The notes beneath the pieces are model-generated. The model was not told where the DNA came from, did no database searches, and saw only the letters and a list, made by a program, of their open reading frames with translations. The translations under genes were made by a program, and so were the position numbers. Below, one piece after another: positions 20,301-28,977 of a stretch of 64,000 nucleotides of DNA. The DNA is taken from positions 1 to 64,000 of the forward strand of contig CAKZYJ010000470.1 of NCBI GenBank assembly GCA_937884755.1, given 5' to 3'. Position 1 is the stretch's first letter; every line of letters begins with the position of its first letter. Origin of the DNA: an uncultured Flammeovirgaceae bacterium. GTDB lineage: Bacteria > Bacteroidota > Bacteroidia > Cytophagales > Cyclobacteriaceae.

Positions 20301-20766
20301 ATATTTGGATTGCCTATACGGCGGAGATCCCGAGCAGGGTGCAAGGCTAGTTTTCCGTCACTCCACTGCTCAGTGTATGAAGTGTCACGCCTACGATGAC
20401 TACGGAGGAAATGCTGGACCACGCTTGAACGGAATCGCTGATAAGCTCACGAGAGAACAAATTCTGGAAGCATTGATTAACCCAAGTGCACGTATTGCGC
20501 CGGGCTATGGAGTGGTTACGCTGGAGCTAGAAGATGGCAAAACCGTTAGTGGTATCTTGCAAGAAGAAAACGATACTGAGGTCGTACTGAAAGTAGGAAA
20601 TCAACCCGAAAGTGTGATTGAAAAGTCACAGATTGTGAAGCGTACTTCGGCTCCTTCCAGTATGCCCAATATGACGAACTATCTGACCAAAAAAGAGATA
20701 CGAAATATTGTGAGCTTTTTAAGTACCCTACACGGTGATGAAATGCAGGCTAGTGCCGCCGAATAG
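17320..20766 (+). CDS. PVC-type heme-binding protein: dehydrogenase-like beta-propeller, HEAT repeats and C-terminal cytochrome c
   Basis: Lipoprotein signal (LSFLIVLSGC), propeller motifs (GLEMGPDGRIYWGIGDIGFHG, MGLRNTHEFTFDKYGNI), HEAT-like repeats, CMKCH near C-terminus. Confidence 0.88.
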   Translation: MRKNSRPFNPKSFQLLCISALSFLIVLSGCKSEEPVDLRIKQLPPEQVAELTKSIEASVSPELAEGLTLSLWAIDSLVNDPIAIDIDNQGRVYYTRTARGLNSEFDIRAHQDWEIQSIQLQHVDDRKEFLRKTLSPENSSQNEWLEDLNEDGSHDWMDLTLEKEKIYRVEDASGDGLADRAQLVIEDFNREFDDVLGAVLVEGDDLYAGVAPDLWRIIDENGDGIADEKTSISHGYGVHVGFGGHGMSGLEMGPDGRIYWGIGDIGFHGTDSDGKEWKYPNRGVLVRANPDGSDFEVFAMGLRNTHEFTFDKYGNIIGQDNDGDHRGESERLVYIVNGSDTGWRINWQFGKYKDPKNNEYKVWMDEGMYKPRFEGQAAYITPCIINYVNGPTGFLYNPGTALGPKWKDYFFVASFVGNPSRSGIHAFKLNPEGASFKLGETEQIMGGVLATGMDFGPDGAMYMGDWIDGWIPKNEGRIWKLDAPSGTDWPERKQTQTLLAEDFTERDDNALGELLKNLDMRVRQKAQFELAKRGEDGAEVFRQMVAQTEHQLARVHSIWGLSQLARQEETYAESLMPLLKDADPEIRAQAAKWLGDTRYASAAEALVPMLKDGYSRARFFAAEALGRIAYEPAVQPLIDLLEANNDEDAYLRHAASLALARIGKTEPVVALSSHPSRAVRIGAVVALRRMEEPGIAKFLDDEDEYIVTEAARAINDDYSIEDALPALGDVLKDSRFTNEALVRRAINANLRVGSDEALQNLLDFALGQSNPEALRAEAVAALGTWAEPSVLDRVDGRYRGEIKRDPAKIQDAASQPLIRLTSQSAPVVRLEATKAIGRLGFSKGAPQLLAGLKTDGNPEVRAEALKALVALDYDQIGNAVEIALADKEKSVRVVGLDLMKQMDISQDLMVSLLTEVIDTKTAEEKQAAMLTLGTLPVEQTKNTFENLLTKLEDGGLPPEVHLELTEAIDSTKAEDLIARLEKIQANSTDAESALYLDCLYGGDPEQGARLVFRHSTAQCMKCHAYDDYGGNAGPRLNGIADKLTREQILEALINPSARIAPGYGVVTLELEDGKTVSGILQEENDTEVVLKVGNQPESVIEKSQIVKRTSAPSSMPNMTNYLTKKEIRNIVSFLSTLHGDEMQASAAE

Positions 20767-20790
20767 ATTGAGAAATTGCTAATTAAAATA

Positions 20791-20831
20791 AGGCAACCGG
20801 AGGACGTTTTACTTGCTTTTTCCGGTTGCCT
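20791..20831. terminator. Perfect 11-bp inverted repeat (AGGCAACCGGA…TCCGGTTGCCT), probable terminator
   Basis: Located 25 bp after the stop of 17320-20766; 19-nt loop, so not a classic compact terminator. Confidence 0.5.
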
Positions 20832-21001
20832 AAGTATTTATAACGTTCAAATTCATACTTCAGATATACGAATAGTTCCTGTTTTTGCCTAATTAGTTGG
20901 GAAAGAGACAAATCTTCGAAACTGTTGCCAAAGTGGACAATGTTTTTATGAACCCAGAGTTATAAAAGCGCATCATTCACTAACCACAAAAAAACAGGAG
21001 T

Positions 21002-21559
21002 ATGAACGCTTATATCCAATGGTCTACCCGACCATCCATTCTAACATTATTTAGTTTTGTCTGCTTATTTTTGGTTACCGCTTGTCAGGAAGATGAAGAA
21101 GTGGTAGAAGAGATTGAGCCTCGGGAAGTTGGATATCCTGGAGTAGAAGAAGAACTCTGGGTGTACTTTGAGCGCTTCGAGGAGGAAGCATTCAACCGAG
21201 GGCTCAATATAAACCTACGAACCGCAAATATTACCGCCCAAGTTCAAGAAATTGATGAAAATCGCGTATTAGGCCGGTGCAACTTTGCCTTTCACCGGTT
21301 CGGTGCTAATCGGGTAACCATTGATGAAGCCTTCTGGAACCGAAGTAGTGACCGCGGGCGAGAATTTGTGGTTTTTCACGAACTGGGACATTGCTACCTG
21401 AACCGGGGGCACCGAGAAGCTAGCGATAATCGCGGAACTTGCCTGAGTATTATGCGTAGTGGAACCGAGTTTTGCCGAGACAACTACTCACAGTTCACGC
21501 GAACTCGCTATCTGGATGAACTATTCGACACCCAATTTGCCAATGATATTTTTCAGTAG
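21002..21559 (+). CDS. Putative zinc-metallopeptidase-like lipoprotein
   Basis: Lipobox (VTAC), HExxH motif in FVVFHELGHCYLNRGHREASDNRG. Confidence 0.6.
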   Translation: MNAYIQWSTRPSILTLFSFVCLFLVTACQEDEEVVEEIEPREVGYPGVEEELWVYFERFEEEAFNRGLNINLRTANITAQVQEIDENRVLGRCNFAFHRFGANRVTIDEAFWNRSSDRGREFVVFHELGHCYLNRGHREASDNRGTCLSIMRSGTEFCRDNYSQFTRTRYLDELFDTQFANDIFQ

Positions 21560-21647
21560 GCTATTAACAACCCTGGTTTCCACTATTAACTATTGGATAA
21601 GGCTGCAAAGTTATGTTATTTTGCAGCCTCACTAAACCTCTTGTAAT

Positions 21648-21860
21648 ATGAGAATGGCCGGTATTGTTATGGCAGTTGTTGGCTTTGTAGCAATAGTTCT
21701 TTCTGGACTCTCTTTAATGGAAGAAGCTAGTCTAGATCGTTTCCCTCCCATGTTTGGCAATAGCTGGATTGTGATTATGGCGTTATTTTGGTTCTTCGCT
21801 GGTGTCTCTCTAGTGATTGCCTACGGTAAGGAAGATAAATCATCAGGAGGCCGGGCATAA
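21648..21860 (+). CDS. Small two-TM membrane protein
   Basis: Two hydrophobic helices; intact ORF ending next to the convergent crtW. Confidence 0.45.
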   Translation: MRMAGIVMAVVGFVAIVLSGLSLMEEASLDRFPPMFGNSWIVIMALFWFFAGVSLVIAYGKEDKSSGGRA

Positions 21861-22571
21861 TCAACTTTTTGCCTCTAATTCTAAAGCCTCTTTTTCTTTG
21901 TACAGCTTCCACCAGGGTACGCCGGGAGCGTTATGATGCTCGTAGTGGTAGCCAAAGAAGTAACAGCTTATGAAGGCCCAGGCATGATTCTTTCGCTGGC
22001 TGCGCGATTGGTGCTTATTGTTATGCTCACCGCGATGGGGCAGATAGGTGCCGAAATAAAACAATTGCAAGGTAGAGAGTAGCGAAGGAATAATGTAAAA
22101 CAGAATTACATTAGGCTTGGGGAAAAATCGGATTAATATTTCATAGGTGATTGCCATCAATAAAATTTGCCAAATACTAACGTATTCCCGGGCAAATTTG
22201 ATATACCAGGGAATAAAGCTACCACTGTGATAATCAGGATCTTTGTCGGTAGCTACGAAGCGGTGGTGCTGATGATGCTTGGGAAATAGCTTACGGTAAG
22301 AATTATAAGCAAACAGCGTGGCGGCAATTGTACCTAATGTGTTGTTCCAGATCTTGTTTTTTGCCACGCTACCGTGCATGGCATCGTGGGCGGTAATAAA
22401 CAAGCCAGTGTATAAATGAGCTTGCAGCAGCATCAAGGCATAGGTAAGTGGACTAGAAAAGTCTACTGTGAAATTCGTCAGTAGCCAACCTAGCGACAAA
22501 AACCACAGGGAGATGATGGTGAGGGCAATCCAGATTCCCTTTTCCTGATACCAAGGTTTCATGTTAAGCAA
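21861..22571 (-). CDS. crtW: Beta-carotene ketolase / fatty acid desaturase family (CrtW-like)
   Basis: Histidine motifs HDAMHG, HHQHH, HYEHHN; FGTYLPHR typical of CrtW; carotenoid context. Confidence 0.85.
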   Translation of the reverse strand: MLNMKPWYQEKGIWIALTIISLWFLSLGWLLTNFTVDFSSPLTYALMLLQAHLYTGLFITAHDAMHGSVAKNKIWNNTLGTIAATLFAYNSYRKLFPKHHQHHRFVATDKDPDYHSGSFIPWYIKFAREYVSIWQILLMAITYEILIRFFPKPNVILFYIIPSLLSTLQLFYFGTYLPHRGEHNNKHQSRSQRKNHAWAFISCYFFGYHYEHHNAPGVPWWKLYKEKEALELEAKS

Positions 22572-22586
22572 AGAGTATATACTGCC

Positions 22587-23432
22587 CTAAAGTTCCAGTA
22601 AAGCATCTCGCACTTCCTCCATCAGCCACATTGGAGTAGAGGTGGCACCACAGATGCCTACTGTATCTTGGGAGGAAAACCAGGTAGTATCAATCTCTTC
22701 TTTTTGGGAGATAAAATAAGTGTTGGGATTCTGGTTTTTACAGACCTGATACAGCACTTTACCGTTAGATGATTTAGTGCCTGATACAAACATGATCTTA
22801 TCAAATTGTCCGGCAAAGTCTCGTAACTCTTTGTCTCGATTAGACACCTGACGGCAGATCGTATCATTGGCATTCACGGCGATGCCTGACTGTTCCAGAA
22901 TATCCTTTATCTCGTAAAACTTATCAGTACTCTTGGTCGTCTGGCTGTAGAGCGTCATGTTTCGTGGAACTTCATCTAGGTTGAGTTCGTCAATGCTCTG
23001 AAACACTACGGCCTCTTGATTGGTCTGCCCCAGTAGGCCTTCTACCTCGGCATGACCGTGCTTACCGTAGATGTATATTTTCTCGTCTTTATCGTACGAG
23101 TTCTTGATACGGTTCTGTAACTTAAGCACTACCGGGCAAGAAGCGTCAATCAATTGAAGGTCGTTTTCGGCTGCCATGCGATAGGTACTGGGAGGCTCGC
23201 CGTGAGCACGTATCAGCACTTTCTCGTTTCTCAATTGACTTAGTAACTCGTGGTCAATAATGCGCAAGCCTTTTCTTTCCAGGCGGCGTACCTCCTCATC
23301 GTTATGAACGATATCCCCTAGACAGTAAAGGTAACCGTCTTCGTTCAAAATATCTTCGGCCATTTCTATGGCATAAACCACCCCGAAGCAGAAACCCGAG
23401 TTTTGGTCGATAGCGACATTTAGTTGAAGCAT
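22587..23432 (-). CDS. ispH: 4-hydroxy-3-methylbut-2-enyl diphosphate reductase
   Basis: SGFCFGVVYAIEMAE, DIVHNDEEV, IRAHGEPPS, DASCPVV, YGKHGHAEVEGLLGQ, GATSTPMWLMEEV; start reassigned to ATG at 23432 (MLQLNVAI). Confidence 0.95.
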   Translation of the reverse strand: MLQLNVAIDQNSGFCFGVVYAIEMAEDILNEDGYLYCLGDIVHNDEEVRRLERKGLRIIDHELLSQLRNEKVLIRAHGEPPSTYRMAAENDLQLIDASCPVVLKLQNRIKNSYDKDEKIYIYGKHGHAEVEGLLGQTNQEAVVFQSIDELNLDEVPRNMTLYSQTTKSTDKFYEIKDILEQSGIAVNANDTICRQVSNRDKELRDFAGQFDKIMFVSGTKSSNGKVLYQVCKNQNPNTYFISQKEEIDTTWFSSQDTVGICGATSTPMWLMEEVRDALLEL

Positions 23433-23460
23433 GGTGGTTGAATTTGTAGTTAAAAAATTT

Positions 23461-24294
23461 CTAGAGATAATTAAAGCGATGCCGGAAATAGGTGCCAACT
23501 AGCAGGGCAATCTTCCGGTTATCAGGTATTCGTATGCGCTCCTGAGCAATTCTGGCTGCCGAACACTGTTTTATCTTTTTAAATAGATTTAGGTAGTACA
23601 CGTATGCCAGATAAACTCCGAGCTTGGCTCCGGTAGGCAAGCGGATAATTCCCTGGTAGGCATCATCAAAATCAGCTTGGATATCATCTTCAATTTTTTG
23701 TTTGGCATCTTGGGTAAAATCTGAGAAGTCTACGTTAGGGAAGTAGATTCGCCCTCGTTCGTAATAATCACTCTTAATGTCGCGCAGAAAATTAACCTTC
23801 TGAAAGGCGGCACCCAGTTTCTTAGCCGGTTCTTCCAATGATTGGTACAATTTATCATCACCCTCGCAGAATACCCGTAAACACATTAGACCAACCACTT
23901 CAGCCGAGCCGTAAATATACTCATGGTACAAAGGATCGTCGTAGGTTTGTTGGTCTAGGTCCATCCGCATGCTTTTCAAGAAAGCAGAAATTAGCTCCCG
24001 CTGAATGTGATACTCATTTACCACACTTTGGAAGGAGTGCAGAACTGGATTAAGACTGATTTTCTCTTCAATAGCTTGATAGGTATCTTGCTCAAAGCGA
24101 TCTAGCAGCGTGGTCTTGTCATGATCGTGAAAGGTATCAACAATTTCATCAGCATAGCGAACGAACCCGTAGATAGCATAGATGGGGTAATGAAATCTAG
24201 TGTGTAGAGTTTTAATGCCTAGCGTAAAAGAAGTGCTGTAGTGCTGGGTAATAAGTTTGCTACACTTAAAGGTAGTTGTATCAAAAAGATCCAT
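23461..24294 (-). CDS. crtB: Phytoene synthase
   Basis: Prenyl-synthase motifs (YGFVRYADEIVD, GSAEVVGLMCLRVF, FLRDIKSDYYERGRIYFP). Confidence 0.93.
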   Translation of the reverse strand: MDLFDTTTFKCSKLITQHYSTSFTLGIKTLHTRFHYPIYAIYGFVRYADEIVDTFHDHDKTTLLDRFEQDTYQAIEEKISLNPVLHSFQSVVNEYHIQRELISAFLKSMRMDLDQQTYDDPLYHEYIYGSAEVVGLMCLRVFCEGDDKLYQSLEEPAKKLGAAFQKVNFLRDIKSDYYERGRIYFPNVDFSDFTQDAKQKIEDDIQADFDDAYQGIIRLPTGAKLGVYLAYVYYLNLFKKIKQCSAARIAQERIRIPDNRKIALLVGTYFRHRFNYL

Positions 24295-24327
24295 AAACGA
24301 GTGAGCGATGATTTTAAATTTTTTAGC

Positions 24328-25800
24328 CTAGCTATATTCCTTTTCAATTTCAGCCGCTACGACCTTTCCTGAAATCAATGAAGGAGGTACTCCAGGTCCA
24401 GGAACGGTCAACTGTCCCGTGTAATATAAGTTTTTTACCTTGCTATTTTTTAGGCTAGGTTTTAAAATGGCGGTTTGCATTAGGGTATTGGCTAAACCGT
24501 AGGCATTTCCCTTAAACGCATTGTAGTCTTGTATGAAGTCTCGATGCGCGTAACTTCGTTTATAAACAACAGAGTCTCTGATAGTTTGACCAGTAAGTGA
24601 TTCTAACCGGTTCATAATCAGCTCGTAGTAATGCTCTCTAATATCCTCGGTATCTTCCAGATCAGGAGCAACTGGTACTAGAATGAACACATTTTCGTAC
24701 CCTTCCGGAGCTACGGACGGGTCAGTTTTAGAGGTAACCGAAACATAAAAAAGAGGGTTCCCGGGCCACTGAGGGTTTTCGTATATTGCCTCCGCGTGTG
24801 GTGTAAAGTCCTCGTCAAAAAACAAATTATGGTGGTTCAGATTGTCTAACCGCTTGTTTACTCCTAAATAGAACAACAGAGAAGAAGGAGCCATAGCCCG
24901 TCGGTCCCAATAGGTATCACTGTAGTTACGGAAGGAAGGAGGCAGTAATTGAGTTTCTACGTGATGATAATCGGCACTGCCCACTACCACATCGGCAGCG
25001 TATTCAGACTGGTCGGTTATCACTTCTTTAATCTGGTTGCTAGCAAAGCCAAATGAATTTACATTGTGTCCAAACTCGAATTTGACTCCTTTCTCTTGGG
25101 CTAGCTGATACATGCCCTCTACAATTTTGTGCATACCGCCCATTGGGTACCAGGTTCCCAATTGAATATCAGCATAATTCATCAGGCTATATAGAGCGGG
25201 TGTATTTTGGGGAAGTGCTCCCAAAAGGAGAATGGGGAATTCCATGATCCGAATGATTTGATCATTCGTGAAAAAAGAGCGAATGTGCTTATGAAAAGAT
25301 TTGAACACGTCCATTCGGAGAATGTCGTAGAGGAGGCGAACACTGACAAACTCAGTAAGCGAACGACTAGGCTTATAAACTAGTTGGTTCATACCTACCT
25401 CATACTTGTAAGCAGCCTGCTCCAAAAATCTGTCCAACATCTGACTGCTTCCGGTCTCCAGACCTTCAAAAAGTTGCTTGAGTTGACCTAGAGAAGCAGG
25501 TAGATCTACAAATTGATCTTCGCCAAAAATAACACTGTAGGAAGGGTCTAAACGGATTAGATTGTAGTAATCAGAGGTTTTTTTGCCAAAGGAGGCAAAG
25601 TAACGATCAAAAACGTCAGGCATCCAGTACCAGCTGGGACCCATATCAAAAGTAAAACCTTGTTCTTGGAATGTCCGGGCTCTACCACCCGGAATATCGT
25701 GTTTTTCTAGAACTTTTACGTCAAATCCAGCATCGGCTAAAAAAGTAGCGGCAGAAAGCCCCGAGAAGCCAGCGCCAATGACAACAACTTGCTTGGGCAT
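24328..25800 (-). CDS. crtI: Phytoene desaturase
   Basis: FAD-binding VVIGAGFSGLSAATFLADAGFDVKVLEKHDIPGGRARTF; C-terminal LYYTGQLTVPGPGVPPSLISGKVVA. Confidence 0.95.
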   Translation of the reverse strand: MPKQVVVIGAGFSGLSAATFLADAGFDVKVLEKHDIPGGRARTFQEQGFTFDMGPSWYWMPDVFDRYFASFGKKTSDYYNLIRLDPSYSVIFGEDQFVDLPASLGQLKQLFEGLETGSSQMLDRFLEQAAYKYEVGMNQLVYKPSRSLTEFVSVRLLYDILRMDVFKSFHKHIRSFFTNDQIIRIMEFPILLLGALPQNTPALYSLMNYADIQLGTWYPMGGMHKIVEGMYQLAQEKGVKFEFGHNVNSFGFASNQIKEVITDQSEYAADVVVGSADYHHVETQLLPPSFRNYSDTYWDRRAMAPSSLLFYLGVNKRLDNLNHHNLFFDEDFTPHAEAIYENPQWPGNPLFYVSVTSKTDPSVAPEGYENVFILVPVAPDLEDTEDIREHYYELIMNRLESLTGQTIRDSVVYKRSYAHRDFIQDYNAFKGNAYGLANTLMQTAILKPSLKNSKVKNLYYTGQLTVPGPGVPPSLISGKVVAAEIEKEYS

Positions 25801-26312
25801 TAATCTTTCACTGAATAATTCTTAAGTACTGATTTTAATTCTTTGCGAGCAATGTGGATGCGATTCTTCACAGTACCAATGGGAATGTTAAGCCGGTCAG
25901 CAATTTCGTGGTACTTAAATCCTCGGTAATGCATCATGAAGGGCGTCTTGTAGGCATCATCCAATTTGGCAATAGCTTTAGTAATATCTTTCATTGTAAA
26001 GCTAGAGTACGCCAAGTTTTCGGTAATATTGCTAGTGCTGTTAATGTAATGAAGATTATCGGTGGTGTCGATAAACGTGTTTCGGCGCACCATACGCTGG
26101 TAGTTGGTGATGAATGTATTCTTCATGATAGTGTATAACCAAGCTTTCAGGTTGGTACCATCGGTAAATTTATCCCGATTTGTGAAAGCCTTGAGTATGG
26201 TTTCCTGAAGCAAATCGTTTGCCTCTTCCATATCCTTGGTCAACTTAAGGGCAAAAGGCTTGAGTGATTTAGACATCTTGTCTAGTGAATAACTGAATTC
26301 TAGTGCTGTCAT
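25800..26312 (-). CDS. ECF RNA polymerase sigma factor of the carotenoid operon
   Basis: Region 2 (DMEEANDLLQETILKAF) and region 4 (KYHEIADRLNIPIGTVKNRIHIARKEL); start reassigned to ATG at 26312 (MTALEF); stop overlaps crtI start (TAATG). Confidence 0.92.
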   Translation of the reverse strand: MTALEFSYSLDKMSKSLKPFALKLTKDMEEANDLLQETILKAFTNRDKFTDGTNLKAWLYTIMKNTFITNYQRMVRRNTFIDTTDNLHYINSTSNITENLAYSSFTMKDITKAIAKLDDAYKTPFMMHYRGFKYHEIADRLNIPIGTVKNRIHIARKELKSVLKNYSVKD

Positions 26313-26351
26313 AAGGGTAACCTTTTGGTTTGTTAAAAAAATTGGATAAAT

Positions 26352-26405
26352 AGTTAAACAAGTATATGAAAAAATGTTTAGAATTTTAAAAAAAAAGTTA
26401 AACAA
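26352..26405. promoter_or_regulatory. Direct repeat AGTTAAACAA x2 (26352-26361, 26396-26405) upstream of the ECF sigma gene
   Basis: Identical 10-mers 44 bp apart in an AT-rich leader 40-93 bp upstream of the predicted start. Confidence 0.35.
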
Positions 26406-26732
26406 AAAAGAAAAAAAACTTTAACTCACTAAAAAAGTAACGATGTATGTTTAAATAAGGGTAAAAGTTTGCACTAATCAGAGAGATGTAAAAATAAAGC
26501 TTTGTTCACCTTCCTTGGATTGTAAGTTATACAAAATATTTAATAAAAAGCAATCGTGGGCACAGAATAAGTCGTAGTGAAAAAGACAAAAGTTGTGAGC
26601 ACAAAAAAAAATCAGCCACGATCAGTAGTTCACTGTGATCGATTATACGAAAGACAAACAGGTTTGTTTAATTTTGCTTAGTGTAAGCTGCTACAAACCG
26701 GCCTGGTTTAAGAAAAAAAAGAATGAGTGGTA

Positions 26733-27632
26733 CTACAGCGTTTTCTCTAGGGTATTCTCCTCAACAAAAGAGATAAAATGCTCAATGCGAGTGAAGATAT
26801 GGGTATTTTCCGAGGTATTAACATCTTGGCCAATCACCTGATAGCCGCTTAGAAGAATCTCCGCGTTAGGAAAGTTACTGGCTAACTGATCTACGTAGTC
26901 TTGTATCTCGTGCGCAGGAGGACTGGTGGTAATAATTGTCAGGATGTAATCTGGCTGGTGGATGTTATAGATTGACTTCAAATCCTCGAACGGTAGATTC
27001 TGGCCAAAATAAACCACTTTCTGATGACGAGCCTTAATTAGATAACAAATAAATAGCAGTGTGATTTCGTGCAATTCGCCCGCAGGAAGGTAAAGTAAGT
27101 ACTTATTAGAGTTCTCCTGAGTATTTACGTATTGGCCGTCAATGGCTACGATAAGTTTTTGGCGGATAAGATTAGAGATGAAATGTTCTTGAGCAGGATT
27201 AATAGCGCCGGTTTGCCACAGTACTCCTATTTTTGAAAGAAATGGATACACCACGTTAATCATGGTGCTTTCAAACCCCAATTTTAATATGTTGGTGGCC
27301 ATAATCTTCTCGAATCGGTCTTCATCCAAATCAACCATCGCTAAAATTAGTGCGTTTATTTGATCGGGGTAGCGCAGATTTTTTTCGGTTAGTCTCAAAA
27401 CTTCATCTCGCATTGTCCCCCGGTCCATCTTAGCGATCTTAGATATTTTGTGGCCGTTATCTTTCAATAGAGCAATGTTCAGCACTAGCTTAAGGTCTTC
27501 ATCGTCGTAATATCGAATGTTCGTGTCGGTTCGCTTCGGAAGAATGAATTTATAACGTTGCTCCCAGATACGGAGTGTGTGGGCTTTAATTCCTGAAAGT
27601 TGCTCAATGTCTTTAATTGAATAGTGGCTCAC
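26733..27632 (-). CDS. MerR family transcriptional regulator with B12-binding domain (CarH/LitR-like)
   Basis: MerR HTH (YSIKDIEQLSGIKAHTLRIWEQRY), IGVLWQTGAINPAQEHFISNLIRQKL, GELHEITLLF, PDYILTIITTSPP, AEILLSGYQVIGQDV. Confidence 0.88.
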   Translation of the reverse strand: MSHYSIKDIEQLSGIKAHTLRIWEQRYKFILPKRTDTNIRYYDDEDLKLVLNIALLKDNGHKISKIAKMDRGTMRDEVLRLTEKNLRYPDQINALILAMVDLDEDRFEKIMATNILKLGFESTMINVVYPFLSKIGVLWQTGAINPAQEHFISNLIRQKLIVAIDGQYVNTQENSNKYLLYLPAGELHEITLLFICYLIKARHQKVVYFGQNLPFEDLKSIYNIHQPDYILTIITTSPPAHEIQDYVDQLASNFPNAEILLSGYQVIGQDVNTSENTHIFTRIEHFISFVEENTLEKTL

Positions 27633-27678
27633 GGTCGGTTGAATAAAGGGTGTATAAAATTAGGCGAATATTTATTAC

Positions 27679-28116
27679 TTACTGTTTTCTAAAATAACGG
27701 CGAGGTACCAAGAGCAATCCGAATGAAACTGAATCATCTCGCTGATCTGACTTATGATGAGCACGATGAGCCCGGGCTATTCCATCCAAATAATGGTTCG
27801 AAGGGCGTTTCAATTTTTTCATCCTACGGTGAATAAGAATATCGTGGAGTATGAAATAAACAAAACCATATAACGTAATTCCTAGGCCAATCCAGAATCG
27901 ATAGTCAAAATTCTCTAGTCCCAGAACAATCAGCACTACTGCAATACTTCCGAAAAACAGAGAAAAAACATCGTTTAATTCAAAATAACCGTGTTGTTTT
28001 TGGTGATGAGTCTTATGAATGGACCATAGTGCTCCATGCATAACATACTTATGAAATGCCCATGAGAAGATCTCCATTCCTAAAAAGCCAACAAGAGTCA
28101 GTGCTATTGCAAGCAT
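27679..28116 (-). CDS. crtZ: Beta-carotene hydroxylase
   Basis: His motifs HKYVMHG, HKTHHQ, HDILIHRR, RAHRAHHKS; carotenoid context. Confidence 0.9.
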   Translation of the reverse strand: MLAIALTLVGFLGMEIFSWAFHKYVMHGALWSIHKTHHQKQHGYFELNDVFSLFFGSIAVVLIVLGLENFDYRFWIGLGITLYGFVYFILHDILIHRRMKKLKRPSNHYLDGIARAHRAHHKSDQRDDSVSFGLLLVPRRYFRKQ

Positions 28117-28163
28117 AAGAGGTTTATTTTGTTAACCTTTTTAGGGTTAAAAAGTTCACAAGA

Positions 28164-28883
28164 TTAAACAATACTCCCCAAAATCACAAAAAATAATACT
28201 TGCGCGAATAGTAGGTAAGGGGCCAGCGGGTTCTTTTTAGCAAAAGGTAAATACACAAAAAATAGCTGTAATACGAAGGCTACTCCAAACCACCCCCAGT
28301 AATTTTGAGTGGGAATATTTTCATTTTCCCAGGTCCAGAAATCAAAGAACACAGCTACCGGCTCAATGAAAAAGTCTAGCGCAACCATTAGTAAAGCCCC
28401 GATGAGGCCCCTTAATACACCTGGGAGAGGTATTTTATGACACAAAATGCCGAAGGAGTAAGAGAGAATAAACCAATTAATACCGATCACTAAAGGAACA
28501 TCCCATAGCTTGTAACCGAGCGTGCTGCCGTACTGATAGGAGCCGAAAATAACTTTGGTTTGAACTCCTATTACTTCTATTAGGAACCCAACTATGAAGC
28601 AGATTATCGCAAATAAATAAAACGAGAAATTACGAGGGAACTGGAAAATGACTAGCAAAACCGCTGAAATCAACAAATTAGCTGGTGTGGCTAACAGAAA
28701 GTAAGGGCGGGTAAGCGGCCAAGCCAAACCAATAATTCCTGCGGTATGGGTTAGTAGTAGAAAGCCAGCAGCGTAGCTAATGGCAATGGATGAGTGGGAA
28801 ACAGATTGGCTTGCGGAAGTAAACGACCGGTTCACTGAATTAGTAAATAAAAAGTAATGCTTTATCGTAGTAATTGCTGGCAA
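28164..28883 (-). CDS. Carotenoid biosynthesis membrane protein (DUF422 / CruF-like)
   Basis: GSYQYGSTLGYKLWDVPLVIGINWFILSYS and ALDFFIEPVAVFFDFWTWE; multi-TM; next to crtZ. Confidence 0.75.
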   Translation of the reverse strand: MPAITTIKHYFLFTNSVNRSFTSASQSVSHSSIAISYAAGFLLLTHTAGIIGLAWPLTRPYFLLATPANLLISAVLLVIFQFPRNFSFYLFAIICFIVGFLIEVIGVQTKVIFGSYQYGSTLGYKLWDVPLVIGINWFILSYSFGILCHKIPLPGVLRGLIGALLMVALDFFIEPVAVFFDFWTWENENIPTQNYWGWFGVAFVLQLFFVYLPFAKKNPLAPYLLFAQVLFFVILGSIV

Positions 28884-28931
28884 ATTAAGTCAAAAGCAAC
28901 TAATCTGGTTCAGAAAAAACGATGGAGACCC

Positions 28932-28958
28932 AAAAAAAGCATGGCGAAAACCATGCTT
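28932..28958 (-). terminator. Rho-independent terminator 3' of lipA
   Basis: Minus strand: AAGCATGG-TTTTCG-CCATGCTTTTTTT, 20 bp after the lipA stop. Confidence 0.8.
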
Positions 28959-28977
28959 CTTAGAATTTTTTAGCCGT

